NCBI RefSeq assembly: GCF_902801725.1
Contig: NZ_CADCJB010000005.1
Coordinates: 1-60,693 of the forward strand
Length of the DNA: 60,693 bases
Direction: 5' to 3'
Origin: an uncultured Methanobrevibacter sp.
GTDB taxonomy: Archaea; Methanobacteriota; Methanobacteria; Methanobacteriales; Methanobacteriaceae
Each line of letters begins with the position of its first letter. Within the stretch, counting starts at the first letter, position 1. Position numbers and translations under genes: made by a program. The notes beneath the pieces were generated by a model. That model worked only from the letters and a program-made list of their open reading frames with translations. It did not search any database and had not been told where the DNA came from. Positions 52,706 through 60,693 of the stretch are shown piece after piece.

Positions 52706-53431
52706 TTGAAAATTACGGCTATTGGTGCGGATATATCAAAAAATGATGTGTCTTGTAGCGCCAAGCTAGTAGAAACTATTGAAAAAAATCTTCAAAGCGT
52801 TAATGAGTTAGGTGCAAGGAATGTTGCATTAACCAATGTCACAGGTGATGATGTTGTTATTAGCGCATTTGTAGAAGATGACTTGCTTGAAACTGTCAAC
52901 AAAGGTTTGGTTGATGTTTTAAAAATGAGTGCAGAAAACTTTGGTGACTTATCCGGAATTTCCGATAATCCTGAGGAGGCAGGTGAAGGAATATCCTATG
53001 CCGAAGCAGCAATAAGGAAAGACCGGTATCCTGATGCTATTGTTTTAGGTTTTGATACATATGGTGGAGAACCATTTGTGGGTGATGTTGCAAATTCTGC
53101 AATTGATGCCGCAAGAGGTATGAAAAATTGCACAGATGTGTCTGATTATATAGAACCGAAAACAAGGAAAATACCTGGAGTAGGTTATGTTTCACCAGAA
53201 ACCGATGATCCAGTTGTTGTTGCAACTGTTGAAGATATAGAATCTGTTGGTGTAATCGCAGGTGCTATGATTGGAGCTGCGCTTGGAAATAAAAATGTTT
53301 ATTTAGTTAAAAGAGGAACAACTTGTAATGTATTGCCGGGTAGTGTAATATTTTCCGCTACTGCTTTTATGAATGGAAATGTAATTGATTTGGCAGTTCC
53401 ATTTGAAAATAAAACAAGAATATTGAGATAG
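52706..53431 (+). CDS. Conserved methanogen protein of unknown function, TTG start
   Basis: TTG at 52706 is preferred because it follows AAGGTGTTAAT, the same leader as glnK and the DUF4013 gene; the ATG at 52691 lies inside that leader. The 241-aa protein has an N-terminal alpha/beta part ([27 protein letters not shown] helix) and a conserved C-terminal part with [38 protein letters not shown] and [19 protein letters not shown]. The Gly-rich loops suggest a small-molecule or cofactor-binding fold. I cannot name the family. It is 10 nt ahead of sucD and in one operon with it and hmgA. Confidence 0.75.
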   Translation: MKITAIGADISKNDVSCSAKLVETIEKNLQSVNELGARNVALTNVTGDDVVISAFVEDDLLETVNKGLVDVLKMSAENFGDLSGISDNPEEAGEGISYAEAAIRKDRYPDAIVLGFDTYGGEPFVGDVANSAIDAARGMKNCTDVSDYIEPKTRKIPGVGYVSPETDDPVVVATVEDIESVGVIAGAMIGAALGNKNVYLVKRGTTCNVLPGSVIFSATAFMNGNVIDLAVPFENKTRILR

Positions 53432-53441
53432 GAGACATATT

Positions 53442-54305
53442 ATGATTTTATTAAATGAAGATACAAAATGTTTAGTTCAAGGGATAACCGGTAAACAAGG
53501 TTCATTCCATACAGAACAAATGTTAAAATATAATACAAATATTGTTGCAGGACTTACTCCTGGAAAAGGTGGTCAAAAGTTCTTGGATAAAGTTCCGATT
53601 TTTAATTCATTTGAAGAAGCCAAAGAAGACGTGGACATCAATTCTTCAATAATTTTTGTTCCTGCAAAATTTGCAAAGGATGCTGCTTTTGAAGCAATTA
53701 GACATGTGGATTTGGTTATCATTATCTCTGAACATATTCCTGTTCACGACAGTATGAAAATCATGGCATATGCTAAAGAAATGGACACTACAGTTATTGG
53801 TCCGAATACTCCTGGAATTATCTCTCCGGGTGTTGGTAAGTTAGGTATCATGCCAACCCATATATTTAAAGAAGGTAATGTTGGTGTTATTTCAAGAAGC
53901 GGTACATTAACTTATGAAATTGCAAGCGAACTTACCAATGCTGGAATTGGTCAAAGTACTGCAGTTGGAATTGGTGGAGACCCAGTAACAGGAAACAATT
54001 ATGTTGACATTTTAAAAAGATTCGAAAAAGATGATGATACTGATGCAGTTGTATTGATTGGTGAAATCGGAGGAACTGCAGAAGAAAGGGCAGCTAAATT
54101 CATTCAGGAAGAAATGACAAAACCTGTCGTATCTTATATTGCAGGAAGAACCGCACCTCCGGGCAAAAGAATGGGGCATGCTGGAGCTATTATCCAAGGA
54201 AATTCCGGTACTGTTGCAAGTAAAACCAAAGCATTAAATGATGCTGGTGTGGAAGTGGCTATAAAACCATCTGAAATTGTAAATCTACTTAAAAAGGTTA
54301 TGTAA
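53442..54305 (+). CDS. sucD: Succinyl-CoA synthetase alpha subunit (ADP-forming type)
   Basis: This 287-aa alpha subunit interconverts succinyl-CoA and succinate in the incomplete reductive TCA path of methanogens. [19 protein letters not shown] is the CoA-binding start, [18 protein letters not shown] and [15 protein letters not shown] are conserved, and [17 protein letters not shown] contains the phospho-His. The beta subunit (sucC) is not adjacent. The last base of its stop is the first of the hmgA ATG (TAATG), a coupled arrangement. Confidence 0.95.
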   Translation: MILLNEDTKCLVQGITGKQGSFHTEQMLKYNTNIVAGLTPGKGGQKFLDKVPIFNSFEEAKEDVDINSSIIFVPAKFAKDAAFEAIRHVDLVIIISEHIPVHDSMKIMAYAKEMDTTVIGPNTPGIISPGVGKLGIMPTHIFKEGNVGVISRSGTLTYEIASELTNAGIGQSTAVGIGGDPVTGNNYVDILKRFEKDDDTDAVVLIGEIGGTAEERAAKFIQEEMTKPVVSYIAGRTAPPGKRMGHAGAIIQGNSGTVASKTKALNDAGVEVAIKPSEIVNLLKKVM

Positions 54306-55507
54306 TGTCAAATCAAGAAATTATCGATAAATTATTAAAAGGCGAAATGAAGCTGTACCAGGTTGATGGTGAAGTTTCCGCTAAAGATGCGACTGATATT
54401 AGAAGAGAATTTTTAGAACAGAAATATGGAATAGAGCTATCTAATATCTCTAATTTTACTTTAGACATGGAAAGGGCATCTGCCCGTAACATTGAAAACT
54501 CAATTGGAGTTTTGCAGCTTCCTATGGGTATTGCAGGTCCTTTAAAAATCAATGGTGAAAACTGTCAAAGAGAAGTGTTTATTCCCCTTGCAACTTCTGA
54601 AGGTGCACTTGTGGCATCAATTAACAGAGGTGCTTCAACAATCACTGCCTCCGGGGGTGTTAATGCAAGAGTTATTTCTGATATTATGACAAGAGCACCG
54701 GCAATCAAATGTGAAAATGCGGTCGATGCTTTAAAAATCAGGCAATGGTTTATTGATAATTTTGATGAGTTAAAAGAGATTGCAGAAAGCACAACTTCTC
54801 ATGGTAAATTAATAAAAATAGACCCTATCTTAATTGTTGGAAGCTATGTATATCCAAGATTTGTTTTCTCAACTGGGGACAGTATGGGGATGAATATGGT
54901 AACAATAGCTTCTGAAAAAATCTTGGAAAAACTTGCAGAGGAAACCACCGCCACTCATTTAGCATTAAGCGGTAATGTTTGTGTTGATAAAAAACCAGCA
55001 GCAATTAATATTGTTGAAGGAAGAGGAAAAAGCGTTGTAGCAGACATATTAATTCCAAAGGATATTGTCGCTAAGAAACTTAAAACCACTGCAGAAGCAA
55101 TTGTTGAAGTTAATATTGCTAAAAATCTAATTGGTTCAGCAGCTTCTGGCAGTATGGCTTATAACGCTCATTATGCTAATATGGTTGCAGCCATATTTTT
55201 AGCTACTGGTCAGGATGCCGCTCATGTTGTGGAAGGTTCTCTTGGTATTACCACAGCTGAAAGTCGTGATGGCGATTTGTATTTTTCAATCAACTTGCCT
55301 GACTTGCCTGTTGCTACTGTTGGTGGAGGAACCAGTTTGGAAGTGGCTCATGAAGGTTTGGAAATATTGGGTGTAGCTGGATCAGGTAAAGCTCGCGAAT
55401 TTGCAGAAATAGTTGCAAGTACAGTTTTAGCCGGTGAATTGTCTCTTCTAGGAGCTTTGGCTGCAGGACACTTGGCAAGGGCTCATCAGGAACTTGGAAG
55501 AGGATAA
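54305..55507 (+). CDS. hmgA: HMG-CoA reductase, class I
   Basis: This 400-aa NADPH enzyme makes mevalonate, the committed step of archaeal isoprenoid lipids. ENSIGVLQLPMGIAGPL, PLATSEGALVASINRGAS with the catalytic Glu, GDSMGMNMVTIASEKIL (catalytic Asp region), LSGNVCVDKKPAAIN with the Lys, and LAAGHLARAHQELG with the catalytic His are all present. Third gene of the unknown-sucD-hmgA operon; a 67-aa frame follows after 1 nt. Confidence 0.97.
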   Translation: MSNQEIIDKLLKGEMKLYQVDGEVSAKDATDIRREFLEQKYGIELSNISNFTLDMERASARNIENSIGVLQLPMGIAGPLKINGENCQREVFIPLATSEGALVASINRGASTITASGGVNARVISDIMTRAPAIKCENAVDALKIRQWFIDNFDELKEIAESTTSHGKLIKIDPILIVGSYVYPRFVFSTGDSMGMNMVTIASEKILEKLAEETTATHLALSGNVCVDKKPAAINIVEGRGKSVVADILIPKDIVAKKLKTTAEAIVEVNIAKNLIGSAASGSMAYNAHYANMVAAIFLATGQDAAHVVEGSLGITTAESRDGDLYFSINLPDLPVATVGGGTSLEVAHEGLEILGVAGSGKAREFAEIVASTVLAGELSLLGALAAGHLARAHQELGRG

Positions 55508-55508
55508 T

Positions 55509-55712
55509 ATGGATGATTTTCTAGATGAATTATATCCTGAGCTAACCCTTGAAACCGATGATATTGTAATGACTTTATCAATAAAAAAAGACTATTCTAA
55601 AATAAAGAATTTTGATAAAAGAAAAGAAGAGTTCATCAATGATTTGAATGAGTTTATAAAAGAATTTTCTCAAACTCCCGAATCTGATGATTTTATTAGA
55701 TATTACGATTAG
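55509..55712 (+). CDS. Small acidic protein downstream of hmgA
   Basis: This 67-aa acidic protein (MDDFLDELYPELTLETDDIV start) begins right after the hmgA stop with GGAAGAGGA upstream. It contains a helix-forming, charged centre (KKDYSKIKNFDKRKEEFIND) and ends ESDDFIRYYD. No family is recognised. Tight spacing says it belongs to the hmgA operon. Its last 4 nt overlap the convergent DUF116 gene. Confidence 0.65.
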   Translation: MDDFLDELYPELTLETDDIVMTLSIKKDYSKIKNFDKRKEEFINDLNEFIKEFSQTPESDDFIRYYD

Positions 55713-56350
55713 TATTTGGAATCTATTTTTTCAAATACTTTTTTAACATTTACTTTTGTTTCGAAACATCCTGTTTTTTCAAGTAAAACTCCTTGAGGGC
55801 AAAAATCGGAAAGCAACATCATCATTTGGTTTAAATCCTCGTGACATGCTACGCCGAGCACTGCCTTAAATTTATTTTCCATAACTATTTTTTTAACAAA
55901 GCTTGATCCTGGAACAATGTATAGTTTGTATCCTAATGGCTCAGCTTTTTTCTTAATTGCTCCAATTGAACATAATCCGCATTCAATGCAATTCAAACCT
56001 TCTTTCTGAAGTGTTGCAGGACAGTCTCTATGCCTCAAACAATGAGGTAGGAATATCAATGTCTTCTCGGCAGGAATTTCCTTAAATCTTTCTTTATTGA
56101 TGTCATCTCTGACTTTAATGGCAATGTCATCAATGAGATGGTCATCCAGTTTTAAAAAATGCGCTATTGTTTTAAATGGGGAGTATAACAGGTCAACAAT
56201 ATATAACAGGAATCTGGGAAACCTTATCTGATTTTTACGAGCTATCAGATAACCTAATATTAGCACAACTATGAATAAAATTAGGATTAGGACGGCCAGA
56301 AACACTACTAATTGGCCTACAAACATATAGAACGAATCAATGAATAACAT
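55709..56350 (-). CDS. DUF116 family Cys-rich membrane protein
   Basis: This 213-aa protein has N-terminal helices at residues about 10-35 (FVGQLVVFLAVLILILFIVV) and a DUF116 domain: LIFLPHCLRHRDCPATL, GLNCIECGLCSIGAI, YIVPGSSFVKKIV, VLGVACHEDL, FCPQGVLLEKTGCFET. Eight or more Cys, several in CxxC spacing, suggest a metal or Fe-S site at the membrane surface. Function is not known. It lies 8 nt after the gene at 56811 in the same direction. Confidence 0.88.
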   Translation of the reverse strand: MLFIDSFYMFVGQLVVFLAVLILILFIVVLILGYLIARKNQIRFPRFLLYIVDLLYSPFKTIAHFLKLDDHLIDDIAIKVRDDINKERFKEIPAEKTLIFLPHCLRHRDCPATLQKEGLNCIECGLCSIGAIKKKAEPLGYKLYIVPGSSFVKKIVMENKFKAVLGVACHEDLNQMMMLLSDFCPQGVLLEKTGCFETKVNVKKVFEKIDSKY

Positions 56351-56358
56351 TTTTTAAC

Positions 56359-56811
56359 CTAAAATTCCTCAATTGTATAATTTTCAAAGTCCCTATTTAA
56401 TTTAACACCAGTAGGTGTTTTAACTATTTCAAGTCCGGATAAGCTATCGCATGAACATAAAATATTTTGTTCAGGGTGTGTTCCAGGAGTGATGTTGCAA
56501 TTTAGGTTAACTCCATCCCCAATGGATATGACAGTTTCCAAGCGTTTTGTTGATGGATGGTCTTTGTTTAAGATTATTAATGGTGAGGACTCTTCACGAC
56601 TTAAATAAGCTTGAGCGCGTATTGCCCTTTTGTCTTTTTTAAAGTTGGATACAGCAATTATATCATCTGATTCTAAAAACTGAACTATTTCTTCGTTGTC
56701 CTGTGTTGCTATAAATAACATTTTATTATCGTAGGCCACTTTGATAATTCCCACAGTTCCGGTTTCTCCTTCAAGAAATAGTATTTCATCATTTTTAAAA
56801 TCAATATTCAT
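56359..56811 (-). CDS. Conserved hypothetical protein
   Basis: The ATG at 56811 has GTGG upstream; GTG at 56820 is an alternative. The 150-aa protein is mostly beta strand (DEILFLEGETGTVGIIKVAY, KMLFIATQDNEEIVQFL) with a central basic segment (FKKDKRAIRAQAYLSREE) and a C-terminal ILCSCDSLSGLEIVKT. I do not recognise the family. Neighbours are DUF116 (8 nt downstream) and a small zinc ribbon (39 nt upstream), all leftward, so they may act together. Confidence 0.65.
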   Translation of the reverse strand: MNIDFKNDEILFLEGETGTVGIIKVAYDNKMLFIATQDNEEIVQFLESDDIIAVSNFKKDKRAIRAQAYLSREESSPLIILNKDHPSTKRLETVISIGDGVNLNCNITPGTHPEQNILCSCDSLSGLEIVKTPTGVKLNRDFENYTIEEF

Positions 56812-56850
56812 AATAACCACTTAAAAAATAAAAAAAAGAGAGTAATGTAT

Positions 56851-57006
56851 TTACTCTGCTAGTTCAACATTGTCACTTTGACAAGATGGACAAACTACCT
56901 TTTTTCCAAGTCCTTTAAAGGTATTTCCACAGTCTTTGCAACGGTATTTTTTTGTTTTCAATTTTTTCAAATCAATATCGGCCATTGGCCCTCCACTAGA
57001 ACACAT
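56851..57006 (-). CDS. Small zinc-ribbon protein
   Basis: A 51-aa frame with AAGGTGAT before its ATG reads MCSSGGPMADIDLKKL, then YRCKDCGNTFKGLGKK and VVCPSCQSDNVELAE. The two CxxC pairs make one zinc ribbon, and there is a further Cys at position 2. Its complete motif and good ribosome-binding site make it a real gene. It may bind RNA or a protein partner. It lies between the TPR gene and the hypothetical gene at 56811. Confidence 0.85.
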   Translation of the reverse strand: MCSSGGPMADIDLKKLKTKKYRCKDCGNTFKGLGKKVVCPSCQSDNVELAE

Positions 57007-57042
57007 GTTAAATCACCTTGTTATATTACTATATATTATATA

Positions 57043-58056
57043 TTATATTAATATATTTTGAATGTTTTCCATTTTTTCAAGAGTTGCATTATCTTTTGTA
57101 ATTTCATATTTGAGTTTTAAAAAGTACAATGTCTGATTATATAGTTTGTTGGTTTCAAATTCTTCAATCAGCATGTCTAATGTTTTTAAAATGAATGGAT
57201 TGATTCCAATCTGTATATTCTTGTCCTTGAGAATTTTTATGCATTCTGGAAGTGACAAGTCGATTTCTGAATTTTTGGATTTGATATAATTGATTTCGGA
57301 GTATGCCATAGGGTTCAATTCAAATTCCATACTATATTTGAATAGTGCAAATGCAGTTTCCATTTGATTTTCTTCAATATAGTAATCTCCGAGGGTTCTA
57401 TAACTTCTGGCTATATCCTGAGGGTAATATGCATATTTGAGTGCATCCGATGCATACATGAAACACTTGGTATAGGTGTATGTGTGTATTTTGTAGATTT
57501 CACATAATTCCAGTATTATTCTTGAAGATACGGGATTTATCTTTATTGCCTTTTTAAGATAGGTTTCCGCCTTTTCGTATTGTTGAGTTTCCAAAAGCAA
57601 GAATCCGTAAATGTAATACAAATCCAATAGTGGTTCATTGTCCGGAATGTATCTGAGTATTTTTTCGGTGCCTATATATTCATTGAATAGCATTTCCTCC
57701 AGAGGGTTTGTAAAAAAGTGGTATTCGCTTACCTTGTCGTCTTCAAACATTCCGGGAAAACTTTCCATGAAATTGTCTAATTTATTCAATGCAGTTTTAT
57801 ACTCTCCACTTTCGATATCATATGAAACTTCATTTAAAATATCCATTATTGGATTTTCTTTTTGTGATATTCCTCTAAATTCGTTTTTTTCATCTTCAGA
57901 AAGACAATCCCACATCATTCGAGAAATTTCTTTTAAAATCTCTTTATTGTAGGGGTGATCTTTATAGACTTCCATTTGGGAAGATAGATACTGTTTGTTC
58001 AAATCTTTGTTTTCTCCCAAATTGGATTTGATTTTGTTTATTATCTGTTCATACAT
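57043..58056 (-). CDS. TPR-repeat protein
   Basis: This 337-aa soluble helical protein has tetratricopeptide repeats in its second half: LLDLYYIYGFLLLETQQYEK, AETYLKKAIKINPVSSRIIL, and IARSYRTLGDYYIEENQMET with AFALFKYSMEFELNP. The N-terminal half is charged and helical. TPR proteins serve as protein-binding scaffolds; the partner is unknown. Divergent from the thermosome gene, with 118 bp between. Confidence 0.82.
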   Translation of the reverse strand: MYEQIINKIKSNLGENKDLNKQYLSSQMEVYKDHPYNKEILKEISRMMWDCLSEDEKNEFRGISQKENPIMDILNEVSYDIESGEYKTALNKLDNFMESFPGMFEDDKVSEYHFFTNPLEEMLFNEYIGTEKILRYIPDNEPLLDLYYIYGFLLLETQQYEKAETYLKKAIKINPVSSRIILELCEIYKIHTYTYTKCFMYASDALKYAYYPQDIARSYRTLGDYYIEENQMETAFALFKYSMEFELNPMAYSEINYIKSKNSEIDLSLPECIKILKDKNIQIGINPFILKTLDMLIEEFETNKLYNQTLYFLKLKYEITKDNATLEKMENIQNILI

Positions 58057-58174
58057 TAAAACACCGAAAGTTACTTTAATGGGTAATCTTTTTATATTAC
58101 CTCAAACTCATATTATATATGTATAAAAACTTAGTTTTATATTTTTATTTAAAAATTTTAAAGGTGATTATTAA

Positions 58175-59824
58175 ATGGCAAATCAACCAATTTTTATCCT
58201 TCCTGAAGGGACTGAAAGATATTCAAAAAGAGATGCTTTAAGAATGAATATCACAGCTGCAAAAGTATTGTCTGGTATTGTAAGAACTACTTTAGGCCCT
58301 AAAGGTATGGACAAAATGTTAGTTAACTCATTAGGTGATGTCACTGTCACTAATGATGGTGCAACTATCATGAGAGAAATGGAAATTAACCAACCTGCAG
58401 CTAGAATGCTCGTAGAAACCGCTAAAAAACAAGAAGATATTGTTGGAGATGGAACTACTTCTGTTGTTGTTATTGCAGGTGAAGTATTAAGTAAGGCTGA
58501 AGAATTATTGGATGATGGAATCGCTACTTCCATTGTTGTGAAAGGAATTAGAAATGCTACTTCAAAAGCAATCGAAATATTAAATGATATTGCAATCGAT
58601 GCAGATGATAGGGAAACTCTTAAAAAAGTCGCTGTTACTGCAATGAGTGGTAAAGGTTCAGATTATGCTAAAGACCACTTGGCTGATTTGGTTGTTGATG
58701 CTGCTTTAAGAATTGAAGAGGATGGAAAATCAGATATTGACAATATCAATATTCAAAGAGTTTCAGGAGATTCCGTAGAAGATTCATTTTTAGCAGAGGG
58801 TATCGTAATTGATAATACTCCTTTATCTAAAAACATGCCTAAAGAAATTAAAGATGCTAAAATTGCAATCATGAAATATCCTATCGAATTAAAAGACACT
58901 AATACTGATACTAAAATTGACATTACAAGCCCTGATCAATTTGAAGCATTCCTGCAACAAGAAGAACAAATGATTAAGGATTTGGTTAATAAAGTTGTTG
59001 ATTCTGGAGTAAATGTTTTATTCTGTCAAAAAGGTATTGATGATATGGCAGAACACTACTTGAAAAAAGCAGGAATCATGGCATACAAAAGAGTTAAAAA
59101 ATCTGATATTGAAAGAATTGAAAAGGCTACTGGTGCTAAATTAGTCACTGATATTGAAGATTTGTCTGCAGATAAATTAGGTACTGCAGGTCACGTATAT
59201 CTTAATAAATTATTTGACCATGAACTAACTTTCATTGAAGAATGTGAAAATCCAAAAGCTTCTTCAATCGTATTGAGAGGAAGTACCCGTTATGTAACTG
59301 AACAAATTGCTAGAGCATTGGATGATGCTTTGGGAGTAGTTGCAGCTACTATTGATGAAGGTAAAGTTCTCATTGGTGGTGGAGCTTGTGAAATTGATTT
59401 AGTCAAAGCATTAAGAGAGTATGGTGAAACCGTAAGTGGAAGAGAACAATTGGCTATATTAAAATATGCTGAAGCTTTAGAGGTTATTCCAAGAACTTTA
59501 ATCGAAAATGCTGGTTTGGACACCATCAATTTAATCGCTGATTTAAAAGCTGCTCATGAAGACTCTCCTTTCATTGGTATTAATGTATTTACCGGAGAAG
59601 TGGTTGATATGAAAGATGCAGGTGTAATCGAACCTTTAAGGGTAAAAATCCAAGCACTTCAATCTGCTGGTGAAGCATCTGAAATGATTTTACGTATCGA
59701 TGATATGATTGCAGCAAGAAATGCTTTAAATTCTACAGGACCTGATGAGTCTGGAAATGATGCAAGTGGTATGCCTCCAATGCCTCCGGCACCGGGTATG
59801 GGTGGAATGCCTCCTATGATGTAA
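58175..59824 (+). CDS. Thermosome (group II chaperonin) subunit
   Basis: This 549-aa ATP-driven folding machine subunit forms an eight- or nine-fold double ring. ATP-site motifs are [31 protein letters not shown] and [33 protein letters not shown] and the C-terminal VEPLR-like strand ([20 protein letters not shown]) are conserved. The Gly/Met/Pro tail ([17 protein letters not shown]) is typical. AAAGGTGAT lies before the ATG. A palindromic AT stretch and T run at 59825-59858 probably end the transcript. Confidence 0.97.
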   Translation: MANQPIFILPEGTERYSKRDALRMNITAAKVLSGIVRTTLGPKGMDKMLVNSLGDVTVTNDGATIMREMEINQPAARMLVETAKKQEDIVGDGTTSVVVIAGEVLSKAEELLDDGIATSIVVKGIRNATSKAIEILNDIAIDADDRETLKKVAVTAMSGKGSDYAKDHLADLVVDAALRIEEDGKSDIDNINIQRVSGDSVEDSFLAEGIVIDNTPLSKNMPKEIKDAKIAIMKYPIELKDTNTDTKIDITSPDQFEAFLQQEEQMIKDLVNKVVDSGVNVLFCQKGIDDMAEHYLKKAGIMAYKRVKKSDIERIEKATGAKLVTDIEDLSADKLGTAGHVYLNKLFDHELTFIEECENPKASSIVLRGSTRYVTEQIARALDDALGVVAATIDEGKVLIGGGACEIDLVKALREYGETVSGREQLAILKYAEALEVIPRTLIENAGLDTINLIADLKAAHEDSPFIGINVFTGEVVDMKDAGVIEPLRVKIQALQSAGEASEMILRIDDMIAARNALNSTGPDESGNDASGMPPMPPAPGMGGMPPMM

Positions 59825-60246
59825 ATTTTTAAAAATTTTTACATCTTTTATTTTTTTTAACTATTTGGGCTTATTTTATTGATTTGATATACAATATATG
59901 TTGTTATTTATTTTAACTTTGTTAAATTTAATGTTTTTTTATTAATCAAGTTTAAATTATATGTTGTTTTCTATAATAAGCTTTTAGAGTACTGTTTTCA
60001 TTTTAATATATTTAAGTTACTTAAATTATGATTTTCTATTGTTTAGGTTTATTATAACTTATTTGGATTATTATGTTTTTTATTTGTTTATTTTCATCAA
60101 ATTTTAGTCTTATTTTTTAAAATTAGGCTATTTTAATTTGATTTTTAAATAACAAAGGTTTATATAAGATATTTATAATAAATATTGTTGAAGTGAGTTT
60201 GTAATCTCACGGTTAATTAATTAAATTGTTATGGAGGTAAAATATT
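59825..60246. other. AT-rich intergenic region before the right-hand adhesin gene
   Basis: This 422-bp spacer has very low GC. Its left end has the likely thermosome terminator (an AAATTTTTAAAAATTT palindrome and T tract to about 59858). Its right end has the promoter and leader of the adhesin-like gene. Between about 59860 and 60150 I see no frame with a ribosome-binding site, repeat or structured RNA. Confidence 0.4.
60159..60239 (+). promoter_or_regulatory. Promoter, leader hairpin and RBS of right-hand adhesin gene
   Basis: TATA box TTTATATAA lies at 60159-60167, preceded by purine-rich AAAGG. Initiation is expected near 60190. A small hairpin GTGAG/CTCAC (60193-60197 with 60206-60210) would sit at the start of the leader. 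GGAGG at about 60233-60237 directs translation to the TTG at 60247. Confidence 0.55.
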
Positions 60247-60693
60247 TTGAACAAACAAATATTGCTCACTATGTTTTTGGTGTTCGCTGTTATTTTTTCA
60301 GTTTGCGCCGTTTCGGCTAGTGAGGTAAATGTTACAGATTCATATGCTACAAGCTTAGTAGATGATACATCAGATGTACCAATTGCAATGGAGAATACTG
60401 CTGATTCATCAGAGATTTCTGTATCTAGTTATTCAAATGTTGATAATGATTCATCTAAAGTTTCTCTATCAAGTGAAGAAGTTTTAGGATCTGAAAATTC
60501 AAATACTTTATCAACTAACACGAATAGTAATTCTTTGCTTAGTAGTGTTTCTAAAATAGATGTTTCTGACTCTGTCATTTCTAAGCCGGTTACTAAATAT
60601 TATAAAGGAAGTACAAAATATACTGCTACTTTCCTTGATGGACAAGGAAAAGTTTTGAATAATGCTAAAGTTAAGGTTACTGTTGATGGTAAG
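60247..60693 (+). CDS. Adhesin-like protein, TTG start (3' end outside window)
   Basis: With GGAGG upstream, TTG at 60247 starts a frame open to the window edge (149 codons). The signal peptide is NKQILLTMFLVFAVIFSVCA, cleaved after VSA. About 85 residues rich in Ser, Asp, Asn and Thr follow, a flexible stalk. The first Ig-like module of the adhesin-like class then begins: KPVTKYYKGSTKYTATFLDG then QGKVLNNAKVKVTVDGK. The arrangement differs from the beta-helix adhesins to the left, where the helix comes first. Ligand unknown. Confidence 0.85.
   Translation, partial: MNKQILLTMFLVFAVIFSVCAVSASEVNVTDSYATSLVDDTSDVPIAMENTADSSEISVSSYSNVDNDSSKVSLSSEEVLGSENSNTLSTNTNSNSLLSSVSKIDVSDSVISKPVTKYYKGSTKYTATFLDGQGKVLNNAKVKVTVDGK

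Overview
The window looks like a chromosomal segment of a Methanobacteriales methanogen, most likely Methanobrevibacter. The evidence is low GC, archaeal information-processing genes (proteasome alpha, SBDS, exosome Rrp4/Rrp41/Rrp42, RNase P Rpp30/Pop5, thermosome, archaeal-type PheT and ValS), class I HMG-CoA reductase for archaeal lipids, cobamide gene cbiT, archaeal TATA boxes, U-rich terminators and several very large adhesin-like surface proteins. The species cannot be fixed from sequence alone.

Layout. 1-4.1 kb: two divergent secreted beta-helix proteins (the left one cut by the window edge), a YjbQ-family protein and a tiny TTG-start membrane protein. 4.1-9 kb: pheT, a His-rich membrane protein and valS. 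9.3-17.1 kb: two tandem adhesin-like genes (724 and 1724 aa), a strong terminator and a frameshifted mini-gene for a secreted peptide. 17.3-23.3 kb: membrane proteins (channel-like protein, holin-like/phosphodiesterase fusion, DUF4013, DUF308) and a GNAT. 23.5-25.5 kb: aroA-nth. 25.5-34.1 kb: a sulfur and cysteine region, cysK-cysE-HTH regulator-tRNA-Cys-cysS, then metY and nifS-nifU-superoxide reductase. 34.1-41 kb: archaeal RecJ-like protein, three zinc-ribbon proteins, a winged-helix regulator and rnp3-rnp2. 41.2-45.2 kb: psmA-sdo1-rrp4-rrp41-rrp42. 45.2-49.3 kb: leftward mobA, unknown, cbiT, ubiX, HD hydrolase and a sequon-rich secreted protein. 49.5-51.2 kb: amt-glnK behind an NrpR-type operator. 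51.3-58 kb: S26-like peptidase, aroD, unknown-sucD-hmgA, DUF116, small zinc ribbon and TPR protein. 58.1-60.7 kb: thermosome, then the start of another adhesin-like gene.

The most coherent candidate new system is the sulfur region. A 14-bp palindrome, ATAAC-N4-GTTAT, occurs as an array at the cysK promoter and in up to five copies at the metY promoter. The two promoters also share a nearly identical 31-bp BRE/TATA block. The same 7-bp half-sites form a long palindrome over the predicted promoter of a small winged-helix gene at 39.1 kb. Inside the cysteine cluster, a tRNA-Cys(GCA) gene lies between a Cys-rich HTH regulator and cysS, and its TATA box sits inside a separate palindrome. Together these suggest a sulfur/cysteine regulon joining cysteine synthesis, the sulfhydrylase and cysteinyl-tRNA supply. 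Which regulator binds which site is inference.

Two genes appear broken by a single missing A: the secreted mini-peptide near 17.05 kb and the membrane domain of a metallophosphoesterase near 30.24 kb. They may be real decay, switching or assembly errors.
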